From Podospora bellae-mahoneyi (Eukaryota > Ascomycota > Sordariomycetes > Sordariales > Podosporaceae): DNA of 64,000 nt. Shown here one piece after another: positions 1-11,416 of this stretch. The notes beneath the pieces are model-generated. The model saw only the letters and a list, made by a program, of their open reading frames with translations, searched no databases and had not been told where the DNA came from. The translations under genes were made by a program, and so were the position numbers. Location of the stretch: positions 434,001-498,000 of the forward strand of contig NC_085886.1 in assembly GCF_035222275.1 (NCBI RefSeq), written 5' to 3'. Position 1 is the stretch's first letter; every line of letters starts with the position of its first letter.

Positions 1-912
1 CCCTACATCCCACTGGGGCCGGCAGCTATCTCGGACAGACAGTGGTGAAGGATCATACCACCCTTGTCCTGGCATGGGCCGTTTCCCACACGATGGCTCG
101 AGGCATGCGAATATCCGTCGAGCTGTCGCCGCAAGCCTTAGCGGGTCACGGCTTGTGTTCCGGATAGTTGTGCATTGGGCGCATAATGGCGACGGCGAGA
201 CGACAGATGTTCGGATGAGGTGGAGCTGAGATGGACTCGAGTCTGAATTCGTCATATTCGCCGCAGGTCCGACGGGAGACCTTATTTCTACTCTCATGAA
301 TATCTGACATGTCTGATGACTATGAGCAGAATATTTGCGGGGTTGGGTTCGAGGGGAGGGGAGGGGAAAGGTCGTTTGACGGGGATGGCGATGGGGATAT
401 GCCGTTTGATTTTGGTCTGTCAAAGAAAGTAGGTCTAGTTACAGAATGCAGATTGCGTCTGCAGTGGAGATGGGGGGTCATGGGTCACACACAGGCTAGG
501 TTGGGAGGAAAATGTCGCTCACTCGCTCTTCTTGGACGAGGAGGACCTTTTGGTCAGTGACGGCCCTCTGATTGGCCAGTGCCGATAGCATAACCTGGAA
601 GGCACTGAGCAGGGCAGAGAAAAAGAAACTGACAGGAGCTATCCGTTATCGTGCCCTCCTGGCTATCTGAGGCCGACAGCCTGTTTGTCTGAGCCGTGAA
701 ATTCGCCGTCTCGGAACCATCCCATCTTCACCCGCTGCCCGAGTGGAGCATATGTCCTTCAAACGGTGCCTCTTTTCTCATCTCGTGCCAGGGCTGTGGG
801 CCAGGACTGTGGGCCTCAGGCCATCAAAACTTGGGCATCATCGAGCATCCGAGCTACATCATCTTTGAAGCATCGATAGCTGCAAAGCTACCTGTCAAAG
901 TACGTACCCATT
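1..912. other. No gene recognised
   Basis: This stretch lies downstream of the SDR gene. The only open frames are short, low-complexity or G-rich (for example around 309-560) and show no domain or splice pattern I recognise. It probably holds the 3' UTR of the SDR gene and intergenic DNA. Confidence 0.5.
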
Positions 913-2013
913 TCACAATGCTGCCATTCCTTCCCGGCCCCGAATTTCCAGCTGCTGATCCAAAACACTCGATACTATCTCCTCCATGCTGTGCCATCGA
1001 GTGATGCCGAGCTCCTTCTCGGTACGGCTCGTATCGACAGTAAAAGGCTCGTCGTATGGGCCCTCAGTGTTGACGGGTATGGCGGGATATTTTGTCTTGA
1101 CAAACTCCACAACATCATCATAGCATGTTGGGTCCCCAACCACCAAGTATTCAGTCACCAACTCGTCCCGACCCAACTCCACATCAAGACTTCGCAGCAC
1201 CGTCAAGCTTACATCACGAACATCCACCATTGACGCAGGCACAACCGGCTTGCCACCAGGGGGGTTGGTGAGAGTTGCCATGAGATAGGCATTGACGCCG
1301 TTTGGCTTGGATGTCTGTTGGGTGAGATCCCTACCGAGGACAAAGGTCGGATGCAACGTCACCAAGGAGAACTGAGGCTCATGAACCCGCATCCACCCAA
1401 TCGTGGCTCGATGAGCGAGGATCTTGGAGGCTGCGTACTTGGCTCCATGGCCCGCGGGGCCAGACGGGAAGGACATCTCCGGGTTGATGGCAAGGGTTGG
1501 ATTGATACCGGCTATTGTTCAAACCGGTCCGGTTTGTCATTCATAATCTGTTTGTGGGACTTTATTTGGATTGCTTCGCTTACCTTTGACTTCCAGACCA
1601 GGGGTGTTCATGCTGTCCAGGGGCATCAAGGCCAAGATGGACGACATGATGATTACTCTCTTCACGGCCGGCGTCTTCGCAGCAGCATTTAATATTGCTT
1701 CAGTCCCTGCGACAGCGGGTTGCAGATATTCAGTCTTGAAGTCGTCACCTTTGCCTGGTACGGGTGAGGCGAGATGGAAGATGGCATTGATGTCGTTGGA
1801 CAGAGCGGACCGAATTGCCTCGGCGTCATCGATGTTGGGGATGACGGCAAAGTCGAGCTTGGAAGCGTGCTGGGGGAACCGTGCCTTGACCTCCTCAACT
1901 TGAGCCTCCCGCCTGACACTCAAGCGAAGTTGGTGGCCCGCCTTGAGGGCATCGAGCACGACTTGAGAGCCGATGAAGCCGGTGCCGCCGGTGATGAAGA
2001 TTCGCAACGCCAT
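913..2013 (-). CDS. NAD(P)-dependent extended SDR reductase (cinnamoyl-CoA/dihydroflavonol reductase-like)
   Basis: Two exons, 2013-1584 and 1511-913, joined across a 72-nt intron (donor GTAAGC, acceptor AATAG), give 342 aa. The N-terminus carries the Rossmann motif GGTGFIG (residues 9-15). The catalytic pair is visible as YAASK, Tyr169 and Lys173, just after the splice junction, with serines at 124-125 in the usual third position. This is the layout of extended SDRs that reduce aldehydes, ketones or flavanonols with NADPH; the substrate cannot be read from sequence. An upstream in-frame Met (2076) exists, but MALRIFITGG at 2013 is the normal family start. The gene is transcribed away from the tautomerase gene, with 518 bp between start codons. 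Expected cytosolic: no signal peptide or membrane segment. Confidence 0.88.
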
Positions 2014-2531
2014 GATCGATGTGGTGCTACTGGTTGGTGTTGTGATGTGAAAGAGAGAGGTGCTTGATACCTTCAAGTAAGGTGATAGCGATCTCTGGTG
2101 TCACGTGATCTCTTCCCCTCGCTACAATGAGATTTGCCTGGTGGTCATTAGTGATACATGGTTGGTGTGTTGGGCGCAGAAAAGGGATCAATAATCACTG
2201 CGTTGATGTAACCTTGCTCAGCGACGAATTCTCAAAACCGACAACACGTGTGACGTGTGGAGAATGTTGATAATTACAACAGCATCGCATTGTTGATCAG
2301 TGATCATGTATGTAATCACCACCTGACCTCCCAGGCCATGCCACCTCGGCATCATTATTCAACAAATCCATGCGGACAAATCAATCTCTGGCGTGATGTG
2401 TCGTACATTATAGTTGCCCTATCAAGACGAAATGTTGCAAAAGAGCATGACTGCTCTCCAATAGCTGGCACCTCTCACTCTTCACTTCCAAACAGCATCG
2501 CCCCTCCACCCTCTACCACCCCCAAAGCACC

Positions 2532-3090
2532 ATGCCCCTCTGGCTCATCTACCACCCCCCCCAAACCTTCACCACCCCCGAATCCAAATCCGCCCTCGTC
2601 AAATCCATAACCTCAATCTACACCTCCTCCGGCCTCCCCGCCTTCTACGTAGTCATCAACTTCATCCCCCTCTCCCCCGATGACAACACCTTCATCGGCG
2701 GGGAGCCCTCCTCTGCCCGATCCAAACCCTTCATCCGCTTTGTAGCCGAGCACATCGCCGTCCACGTCAGTCAAAACCCCGGCCGTCAAGAGCGAACAAT
2801 CAAGCGGATCGACGACGCTTTGCGACCGCATGTAGAGGAGAAGGGGTATGACTGGGAGTGGCACGTTGACGAGACGCCTAGGGCGTTGTGGAAGATCAAT
2901 GGCTTTGTTCCGCCTCCTTGTGAGCAACCCCGAGACGAGATCGAGGAAAGGAGGGGAGCATGCTGACTAGTGAACAGTTGGGAGCAAGGCCGAGAAGGAG
3001 TGGGCTGAGTTGAACAGGCCGGTGCCGTGGGAGGAGGAGGAAAGGGAGGGAAACCAAAGGGGTGATCGGAGGTATGTGGTATCGATGTGA
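2532..3090 (+). CDS. Tautomerase_3-type (cis-CaaD-like) putative oxalocrotonate tautomerase
   Basis: Exons 2532-2919 and 2978-3090, with a 58-nt intron (GTGAGC...AACAG), give 166 aa. The protein begins Met-Pro-Leu-Trp, so Pro becomes the N-terminal residue after Met removal; an N-terminal proline is the catalytic base of the tautomerase superfamily. The spliced C-terminus reads on through a GSKAEKEW block and a proline-tryptophan turn that I recall from fungal members of this family. Length and layout fit the fungal Tautomerase_3 group related to cis-3-chloroacrylic acid dehalogenase; the natural substrate is unknown. The last codons contain a second GTATGT, so a further 3' exon is possible. 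The gene ends 77 bp from the convergent FIT gene. Confidence 0.75.
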
Positions 3091-3167
3091 TTACAAGCGG
3101 TACGCTATGCTATATGTATGTCCAATGGCACCTAATCTATCCTATTCTTCTCGCCTTCTGTCGCACT

Positions 3168-4265
3168 TCAAATCCCGGGCAACCCAATGATGCTCCTGAG
3201 GGCGGGCACGTTCCGGGGAAGAATATACGTAGTGTACAGAGCCGTCAAAGCGACAAGCAGTCCAGTAAACTGTAGTCAAAGTTAGCCTCTCTTCACTCGA
3301 CATGACAAGAAGCGAAAACATACCTTCTCAAACCAAGTATGGAAATAAATCGCCGTCATCAACAACATCCAAGCACACAACCCCACCACTCCCACCGCCA
3401 CCTTCCCCCCATGCCCCAACCCCTCCATCACCCCCGTCCCCCTCCCCATATCCTCCCCCTGATACCTCACCTCCCTCTCCAACTCCGCCGTCGCCCCCTT
3501 AACCGCCCCATCAGCCATCACAACCGCCCTCTCCTCCCTCACAAACCTCACCCACCTTCCAACAACCCACCCAACCTCCTGCAACAAAAAACAACTCCCC
3601 AACACCAACAAAAACACATGCCCCGAGATATCATGGCCCCCCGACCACCTCCCCCCAGCACTCTTGCACGCCGCCGCAGTAAAAACCTCCTTGACACCCA
3701 CATCCCCCGCATCCTTCTCCGAAATCTCCGCCATCTTAACCTGACACTTCCCCCCCGTAATCCTAAACCCCCTATCGATAATCGCCGGCCCAAAAAACCA
3801 CTGCGTCACAAACACCCACCACGCCGTCACCACCGCCCATCGTATCGTCGCCCGGCTCCTTTGCGCCGATGTCCTGACAGCGGGGTGCGTGAAAATAAAG
3901 AGGAAGAAAGAAAATGTTATCCACCCCCACCCGCGCTTCACAAAGAGGACGTTGAAAAGGTTATTTTTGCGGGCAAAGTAGGATGGGGAGAGGGAGCCCT
4001 GGTCGTGGGATTGGGTGAGGGGGTTGTAGGTGGAGGATTGGACGTCTGGAGATAAGACGGCGAAGAAGGTGCCGAAGATGAGGAGGAGGGGGTAGATGCT
4101 CAGGAGGGCGAGCTCGGTTGGGGTGGGGAGGAGGGGGTTGTTTCTTGGTGGCGAGGTTCGGGTTGTTGTTGAGGAGGAGATGTGGACTGTTTGGGAGGAG
4201 GGGGAGAGGGATGAAGGGGAGACGTGTCGGCGGGAGGGGCCGGAGGGCGGTGGTGGTGAGTCCAT
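3168..4265 (-). CDS. FIT family ER acyl-CoA diphosphatase (Scs3/Yft2/FIT2-like)
   Basis: Exons 4265-3324 and 3269-3168, with a 54-nt intron (GTATGT, branch CTAAC, TACAG), give 347 aa. A Ser/Pro-rich N-terminus (1-50) is followed by several hydrophobic segments. The FIT signature is present: SGGHDISGH with His211 and His216, and the second conserved histidine His309 in FHTWFEK, directly before the intron. The second exon supplies the last membrane helix and a closing LPRNVP...IGLPGI block that is highly conserved in fungal members. FIT proteins are ER membrane enzymes acting on acyl-CoA and needed for lipid-droplet budding and normal phospholipid synthesis. The long reading frame extends upstream to 4673, but MDSPPPP at 4265 is the plausible start. 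Confidence 0.9.
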
Positions 4266-5154
4266 CGTTTGGCCGGTCGCGATTTTCTTTTTGAGGATGG
4301 AAAGGTTTGTTGGGTTTATACTCGTTCGGGTGGAGTCGCGTTTGGTGGTTGCATTGGAGAGGATAGCAAGAGGTTCGTAGAGTAAAGAAACAGGAGTATT
4401 AAACACGAGGATAAAACGTCGTTGCGAGAGCGCAGGCTCGACAAAGAAGCTGGCTTGGTGATGTTTTGGAGCAAAGTCGCAAATCGCAAATTCGAAAGCT
4501 ATGACGTTGTTCAACACTGCCTTGGCAACTGCTTCGGACCGGACGTGATCGCGCCGAGGCTTGTTGATTATGTAACATTCGCCGAAAGCTCGGACCTCAA
4601 CGCCACAAATCCCCGAGCACACAAAAAAACGGGAGGCGGGAATGGCGTCGTTTTTTTGTCCGGTTCTCATCACAAATGATCAATCACACGTCAAGAAAAT
4701 GACATCTCAGAAAAACACGCCCCGCAGACATTTTTGTTTGTACTACCTAGTAAGTTCGTGTTGTCCACTGCACTGTATAGTATCCCCTGTTTTTCCCAGC
4801 CAGCCATGGCTCTCAAATCATGCATCCATTCATGCAGCTTTCCCCCCCTTCCTAGAACGCCATGGCCCAAACAAATGAACATGGAGAAGAAAAAAGAAAA
4901 GAAAATCATGGGTAAATGCCGCTTGGGCCACACTTCGAAGAAGAGAAAGAAAACAAAAGACCACCAATGCAGAAAGAAAGAAAAAAGCACAAATCCATGT
5001 CCCACCCCCCGCTTTCTGTCTCTCAGGGTATCTCATAAACCAATCCCGCGCAATCCCATCCCTTTGTTTTTTCCCGTTTCCTTTACCTGCTCCCACAGAA
5101 AGGACGGTTCTCAGTAGAACCCTTCCCAGAGGAAGAACCCCTCCCAGCCGCGCT
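4266..5154. other. Intergenic, no gene recognised
   Basis: This is the region upstream of the FIT gene and downstream of the GH55 gene. It contains purine-rich runs around 4885-4990 and no recognisable coding signal; short frames here have low complexity. Confidence 0.5.
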
Positions 5155-7521
5155 CTAGGCAGCCTGGGCCTGAGGCTCCGACGTGAACAGCGCAAGGGTA
5201 GCGCAAAAGTTGTTTCTGTTGTCTTTGTCGAGAGCAACGCCCTCGCCGTTGACAGTCAACATGTTGACGCTGGCCTTGGTGCTAAGGCCGTAAAAGTGCA
5301 CGGCCGAGTCCTCGAGAGACACCATGTTGACCTGGCAGTCCTGGCTCTTGACGCAGTCCTGGCCGTAGTTGTCAAAGAAGGAGTAGAGACCCGCGCCGTA
5401 GATGAAGATGTCCTTGGAGTTAATAGCCCGGACACCCCACGCTCTCTTGCAGGTCGGGTCGCTCGAGTTGGCGCACGACTTCTCAAAGTCAGGGTCGGCA
5501 TAGGTGGGGTTGACGGTGAAGGGCTTGGTCGCGTCGGGGTTGCCTTGGAAGTACGGGGTCTCGGTCTGGATGAGGGCGAGCCAGATGTTGGAGGCGTTGT
5601 TGAACTGGTAGTTTTGGAGGACGGAGTGCTCAGAGGCGGTGGCCCAGCCCCAGACGGGTCCTTCTCCCTCGATGAGGACACCACGGCCGTTGAAGACGTC
5701 AATCTGACCGTCCTTGGCCTCGGGCTCGAGAGAGTGATCGGCAACCCAATACCACGTGTTCTCGAGGTAGGCGCTGCCACCGGCCGGGATGTGGAGCATC
5801 ATGAAAGAACCAAAGCACTGCTCGGGAATGGTGTTGGTGACGTTGGGGTTCTTTGCACACTGCTCCAGTTCAAGCTCGGTGCCGCGGTACCCACCGATGC
5901 GGGTGTGGACATCCCAGAGGCCGGCAGCGCCAGGCGTAGTACCCTTGACGTTCCACTCCATGATGATGGCGCCGGGCTGGGGACCAGCAGTGCCGAAGAT
6001 GAGATCAGACATCTCAACGTTGCCAACATCACCGGGCTGGCCAACCTGGAAGACGGGCTTGGGGTTGGCCTGGTCCTTGAAGAACTGGTCACCTCCAGCA
6101 AGGATCAGAGGCCAAATCTCGCCAGTGATTTTGATGTCCTTGGGGACCTTGACAGTCTTGGTGATGATGTAGGCACCATGGTCAAAGTAGACAACTTGAT
6201 CAGGAGTAACGCTGTCAAAGATCTTCTGGATGGCGTCGGTGTCGTCCGTCTTGCCATCGCCTTTGGCACCTTGGGACTTGACGCTGACAAAGTTGCCAAC
6301 CGGGACATCCTCGTATTGAGGCTTGGTGCGGGTGAAGACCTTGCCAGTGGCCTGGTCGAGCAGAGAGGCAGGCTTCCGGACGTTCTGCTGGGCGCTTTGT
6401 ACAGCACGGCCGGCAGCGGCTCCGCTGACAGCTCCGCCGTAGGTCTTGCCTTGGACGAAAAAGTCCACCTTTTGGTTGCCCTCGAGAATCACAGACTGGG
6501 TGGCATTGTTCAGAACAGCCTGCTGAGAACCCGAGAAGTCAACGTTGTCCAGAATGAGGGTGCCATTGGTCTGGGGAGAATCGGGGTTGTAGGCAGTCTT
6601 GATACCGGTGGGGGTGTTGGTAAAAACGCTGTCAACCATCAAGACAGACCCGACAGTCTGACCCTCAGGCCCACCGTTGGACATGTCAATACCGACTTGG
6701 CAGTCGTTGATGTGAACGTCCTGGAAAGTCCAAGCCCAGTTCCAGTTCATATAGATGGCAGTCTGGCAGCGGTTGAAGGTGAGGTTGCGGGTAGTGAACT
6801 GCTGATTGCCAAAGAAGGCACCATATTGGCCACCATTGAAGGTAAGATCAACCATGAAACCGCCGGAGCCGTTGTCCATGAAGATACCCAGCTGCTTGTT
6901 CGCGGAACCACCGTCCTCACGCATGTTGAAGACAATATTGTGCAGACTGGTGGCCTGGGCGACCTGCCAGTGGATGCCGGCACCCTTGTCGAAAGGCATG
7001 TCCTTGATGTCGATGACAAAGTTGCGAACCTGGCGGAAGAAGTTGTTCTGGTTGGTCCACCAGTTGCGGCCGTCATTCTCGTAGGGATCAGCGTCAATCA
7101 CGGCCATGCCTTCAAAGTCGGCGGTGGCCTTGAGAGTCGGAGGGTTGATGGCATCACCGACCATCTGGGTGTAGTAGTAGGGAATGATCGGCTTGCTGAC
7201 GCGGTAGGTGCCGGGAGGGAAGTACACAAGACCGGGAGTCGTGGTCTGAGAGGTGCAGCCGAGACCACAGCGGTTCTGGTCGCTGATGGCCCTGTTGATG
7301 GCTTCGGTATCATCGGTGGCGCCATCGCCCTTGGCACCGTAGTCTTGAACATTGCGGAAGACCTTGTAGTTGGCAGGGTCGGCGTTGAAGGCAGCGTTAC
7401 CTTGCCGCTTGATGGTACTGAGCCACCAGCCAGATTCCTGGCGAGGGGCTGGGGCCGCAACGGAAGGTGAGACGACCCCTATCGCCAGTAATAGTAACGT
7501 GGAGAGTTTTGAGAGACCCAT
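5155..7521 (-). CDS. Secreted GH55 exo-beta-1,3-glucanase
   Basis: A single uninterrupted frame of 788 aa. Residues 1-22 form a typical signal peptide ending near VAA-APAPR, followed by a possible Kex2 site (Lys-Arg, residues 38-39). Two beta-helix halves are visible, each opening with the pectate-lyase-3 type motif: YGAKGDGATDDTEA at 61-74 and SQGAKGDGKTDDTDA near residue 420. This tandem arrangement is diagnostic for GH55. A conserved TASEHSVL segment in the second half includes a glutamate in the region proposed to supply the catalytic acid in this family; I cannot assign it with certainty. The enzyme should release glucose from beta-1,3-glucan outside the cell or in the wall. It is preceded by almost 3.9 kb without another recognisable gene. 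Confidence 0.93.
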   Translation of the reverse strand: MGLSKLSTLLLLAIGVVSPSVAAPAPRQESGWWLSTIKRQGNAAFNADPANYKVFRNVQDYGAKGDGATDDTEAINRAISDQNRCGLGCTSQTTTPGLVYFPPGTYRVSKPIIPYYYTQMVGDAINPPTLKATADFEGMAVIDADPYENDGRNWWTNQNNFFRQVRNFVIDIKDMPFDKGAGIHWQVAQATSLHNIVFNMREDGGSANKQLGIFMDNGSGGFMVDLTFNGGQYGAFFGNQQFTTRNLTFNRCQTAIYMNWNWAWTFQDVHINDCQVGIDMSNGGPEGQTVGSVLMVDSVFTNTPTGIKTAYNPDSPQTNGTLILDNVDFSGSQQAVLNNATQSVILEGNQKVDFFVQGKTYGGAVSGAAAGRAVQSAQQNVRKPASLLDQATGKVFTRTKPQYEDVPVGNFVSVKSQGAKGDGKTDDTDAIQKIFDSVTPDQVVYFDHGAYIITKTVKVPKDIKITGEIWPLILAGGDQFFKDQANPKPVFQVGQPGDVGNVEMSDLIFGTAGPQPGAIIMEWNVKGTTPGAAGLWDVHTRIGGYRGTELELEQCAKNPNVTNTIPEQCFGSFMMLHIPAGGSAYLENTWYWVADHSLEPEAKDGQIDVFNGRGVLIEGEGPVWGWATASEHSVLQNYQFNNASNIWLALIQTETPYFQGNPDATKPFTVNPTYADPDFEKSCANSSDPTCKRAWGVRAINSKDIFIYGAGLYSFFDNYGQDCVKSQDCQVNMVSLEDSAVHFYGLSTKASVNMLTVNGEGVALDKDNRNNFCATLALFTSEPQAQAA

Positions 7522-10500
7522 CGTGGTAGTGCCAGCTATCTCGTAATGGTGGTGCTGTCAAAAGTGAGTGTTATGGTGTAGAGTCGAAAAGGAAGTGGAA
7601 AACTGAGAAGATGTTAGACCAGCTATTTTTGAGAAGTGGGAAAAAGGAAAAATAAAAAACAAGAATGGGTGTCCAGCTCCAGCTGAGTGTGGTGTCAAGT
7701 TGCTTAGGCAGCGAGGAAGAAGAAAAGATAAACGAGGAAGTTGCGAAAAGAAGAAATATAAGGTCGCGTGAAGCAGAGCGCGCGTGCCAGGCCGTCAAGG
7801 TGCTCGCCCCAAAAGTTGGGATGAATGGCATTGTTGGAAGCCAGAGCAACCTTTGCCATCCTCCCAGGTCCCTCTCTTCTAGACAAAGCTATGGAGGTGA
7901 AGCTCCATGTGGTTCCCACGCTCCTCTTCCATCACTTGAGTGTTTGTCCATGTGTTTATCCCAATGTAGAGAGCCCGAATAGAAAGGTGATCAGATGAAG
8001 ACTTACTTTGTGAAATATGCCGGCCCAGCCAGGTTTGCTGATTCACTGCCGGCAGAGAGCGACTCGGGAGTGTGAGGAAAAGAGAGATGAAGTGACCGTC
8101 AGATTGGGATGTTGGAAGAAGTGGTAGTTAAACAGCCCAAGACTGTTGTTTACGCTGAGTGAGGGTGAGAAAAGGGTCCGGGACCTGCATTGGTGTCCGG
8201 CGGCATCCAGTCTTATACTGCATGTGTCGGTCCATGTGTCCCATGTTTCATCAGACAGGGTTTCCTGGATGTAACTGACGGCATTCATAGCTGGTGGCAA
8301 GTGAATAGCCGCCCCATGATCACTGCTGTCTTGCACCACGCAGGTACAAGCACGACAAGGTCCGCCGTGACAGCAGTACCAACCGGGCCTCGGGGGATAT
8401 GTGGGGTCTGGACAAGCATTGATCTGCCGCCGGGTGTCTTGGAAGCATAGGAACGTCAGCCTTTCCTCCCCCCCCCCCCCATGCCGGCGCGAGGGGCAGT
8501 ATTGTTACTGGCGGGCAGAGGGGGGGGGAGGTATGGGGGCAAGGTACCTGGGGTGATGGAGGCGATGACTCTTGGACAGCTCATGGGCGAATCATCATCC
8601 CCTGGACCTTAAGATCTTGCATGGTTGACAGCTCGAGAAATCGGGCCTCACTCGGTGGGGACTGATCTTGAAGAAAAGAAACACGGGGTTCGCCGGGCTC
8701 GCAATTGGCTGGGAGCACCAGATGGTCCAAACATGCTACCGTAGCAGTAGCTCCATAGCTCGGCACAGCAGACAGCAGGCAAGCTCTTGGGTCTGGCGAC
8801 AGGAGAACAAGGCATCAGACGACACGACCAGGTGGAAGGTTGGGCAGGATACAAGGTTGATATTCAAGGGGGGTTCTTCATGCAACCGTCGATCACTGCG
8901 GGTGCTGTGGTGCTCTGGAATGGAATGATGTCTCCGTGTCGGTGTTGTGGCGCACACAGGGAGCGGCTTCACAGGGACTGGTGGAAGATCGCCGAGGCGG
9001 GTCTTGGCAGAGATGGTGGCTCGATCTTATCTTGTGGAGTGCATCCACACATCAAGAACCGAAGCGCTTGGGCCGTGAGAAACAATTGGCCACTGGACAC
9101 TTGGAGAGGAGAGAAACTGCGAGATATTACTTTGAGGCGGTGATGGAAAACTAGCGGTGTATGTAGAATTCGACCGAGAGAAGTTGACTGGTGGTGCCCT
9201 GTCTATTTCTTGATGGCCTCACCATCTCTTGCTGTCTGCAAAACGACCGCCGGTTGTGGCAGCGTTTCAAAACCCAGTGTGGGGTCTCTGGGGATACCTT
9301 AAAGTAGAACTCCACTGGCTTTGTAACCCCACCATTCCCGGGCGGCTCTTCCCAGCCATTCAGTGCCGCCCCCACCACCGTCTTCTCACACACATCCACA
9401 CATGCACACACATCACAGCCTGTTCTGCAGTGTTTGAGAAACTTCCCCTTGCGGACCTGCCGCCCGCTGTGAGTGGCCCATTTCAACCCATGGCGCCACC
9501 AGAGGCATCTACGCGGCGTAGAACAGGGGGACAACTGCCTCCCGTTGCTGTCGGCAGACGTCCTCCGTCGTACTACCACCCTACCAATGCTTCGTGGCTT
9601 ACCTCCGCGCGTCTCACAAACTTTGAGTGCGCTATAATATGGGACGGAAACAGCAAGCACCCCATAAGGTAGCCAGAGCACACCCATAGCTATTCTCTTG
9701 GCCATGAGTTTGCCGCAGATATATTGACCTCCTCGCTTGCTTCCTTCCTCAGGGCCATTTATTTCTTCATCATCAATCTCCATCACATCATAGGCAGGGC
9801 AGTTAGTTTGTCGTCCATTCCAGGGTTCAAGTTACTCGGCCGAACCTACACAAACACTTGCACAAATTTCCTTTTCCCCTTGTTCTTCAGCTGCCTACCT
9901 ACGTTTGAGTATCCTCTCCCAACTTGACCTATTCTCCGTCCAGGAACATTTCGGTCTGTCTCGCGGTCGTCTTTTCCTCGCCGGTGAATATCTTTGTCAT
10001 CACCAGCCATGTCTCTCGATTTGTTCCATCATTCTCTTCTTGGCAGGCACATGCAAGACAAGTCACCAGTAGAGCCGCCGCCAGACACATCACATCGTCA
10101 ACCTGAGACACTGGAGGCTACGTTGCAGTTACATGCACACAGTTGAGGGAGGGGGGACTTTCGGCTCGATGGTGGAAGAATATTCTTGTTCTGACCTCAA
10201 GATTCTCTTTGCCTTCAATACTTTATGCATCGACGCCGCCTTGTTTGCCGTAGCCTCCATGAAAATTCCGCCGACGATAACGTTTGATCATAAGCCCATT
10301 CCTTGGTCATCATATACCCGCCGCTGCCAGTCCAGATCCTCCATTGTCAATGGGACGTCGTGGCAACCGGCAAAGCGGTGGCAAACCCTCCCGACTCGCG
10401 GGCGGCACGCACGGAATCTATCCCCTGACCACCCTCTCGCTCTCGGTCCTTTCCCTCCGTTTGTGTCACCGGACCGGTCGGCGGGCCAATGGCACAACTT

Positions 10501-11416
10501 CGGGGGTCAGGAGAAGAACCAACAACTCCTTAACAATCCCAAGACATACATAATATTGCTTCCAGGCATATAAAATAAAAATCACCCCAAAAAACGTGGT
10601 CACCATGACACAAACAAACTCTATCCAGAGCCTCGCTCCTCCACAAACCCCTCCCAGCAAAGCCAGCCACGTGTCCTGCCTCCTTGAGTGCTCTCCTCTT
10701 CCTGCCCCTTTCCTCCTGCAGTGCCCATGTCACCCCGTGTTGACCAAGAGTCCAACGTGTGACCGACTGAATAGCATCAAGCAGTGCCTTCACGTCTCCA
10801 TTCACAGCATCAAATGCTGTCAAATACACTAAAATTCCCCAACATGTCAAAAGCACACAGAAAACGGCATCATTCCCTCCGTGACCTTATTTTTGTTTCG
10901 TCAGTTGGGAAAAAAAGTGTAACAATTAAAATACTTCTATAATAGCAGAGGCACCAGTCCCCTGCATCTCATCCCTACCCCTGATAAACCCCGAAAAGCT
11001 CAAGGACTTTGCAAAAAGATTTTACAAAAATAAAAAAAAGATGAAGAAAAAGAAAGGCGTCTAGATGCTCGCTTCCCTTGTCTCCATCCAATCCATCCAC
11101 CCGTTCATACAACACTCCTTCCTTCATTCTCCAACTCGGAACCAACACACATATCCATCCTTCCACACATATCCAGGACATACATTTGCCCTCATCCTCG
11201 TCAATCTCGTCCCATCCAATCCGTCCGTCCCAGCCTGCCCAGAGAGAGAAGGAAAAAAGCACAAGCAACTCCCCAGTCGCAATGCAAAATAAACAAGACA
11301 AGACCAGAAAAAGAAAGAAAAACAGCCTCAAAAAGCAATGGCTAGTCCAAGGCTCCCTAAGTGTAAAATGCCAGCAATCGCTAATGCCGCGCCCAAAAAA
11401 GACAAAATCACCTATG
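7522..11416. other. Long gene-free region upstream of GH55
   Basis: Nearly 3.9 kb with no recognisable protein gene. It contains a run of about 13 C at 8467-8480 and a G run near 8521-8529, and only short frames lacking domains (the longest, minus strand 9786-9151, has biased composition and no homology I recognise). It contains the GH55 promoter on the right side of that gene and the 3' UTR of the F-box gene on the other end. A long non-coding transcript or an unrecognised small gene cannot be excluded. Confidence 0.5.

Noticed and set aside
3339-4055. 238-codon His/Pro-rich plus-strand frame
   Set aside because: Antisense to the FIT gene; composition is the complement of G-rich codons.
5296-7470. 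724-codon open frame antisense to the GH55 gene
   Set aside because: It is a mirror frame produced by the biased third-position use of the GH55 gene; it has no domain, and the opposite strand encodes a clear secreted enzyme.
9151-9786. 211-codon minus-strand frame in the large gap
   Set aside because: No recognisable domain, irregular composition, no intron or signal peptide logic. Kept only as a possibility in the gap entry.
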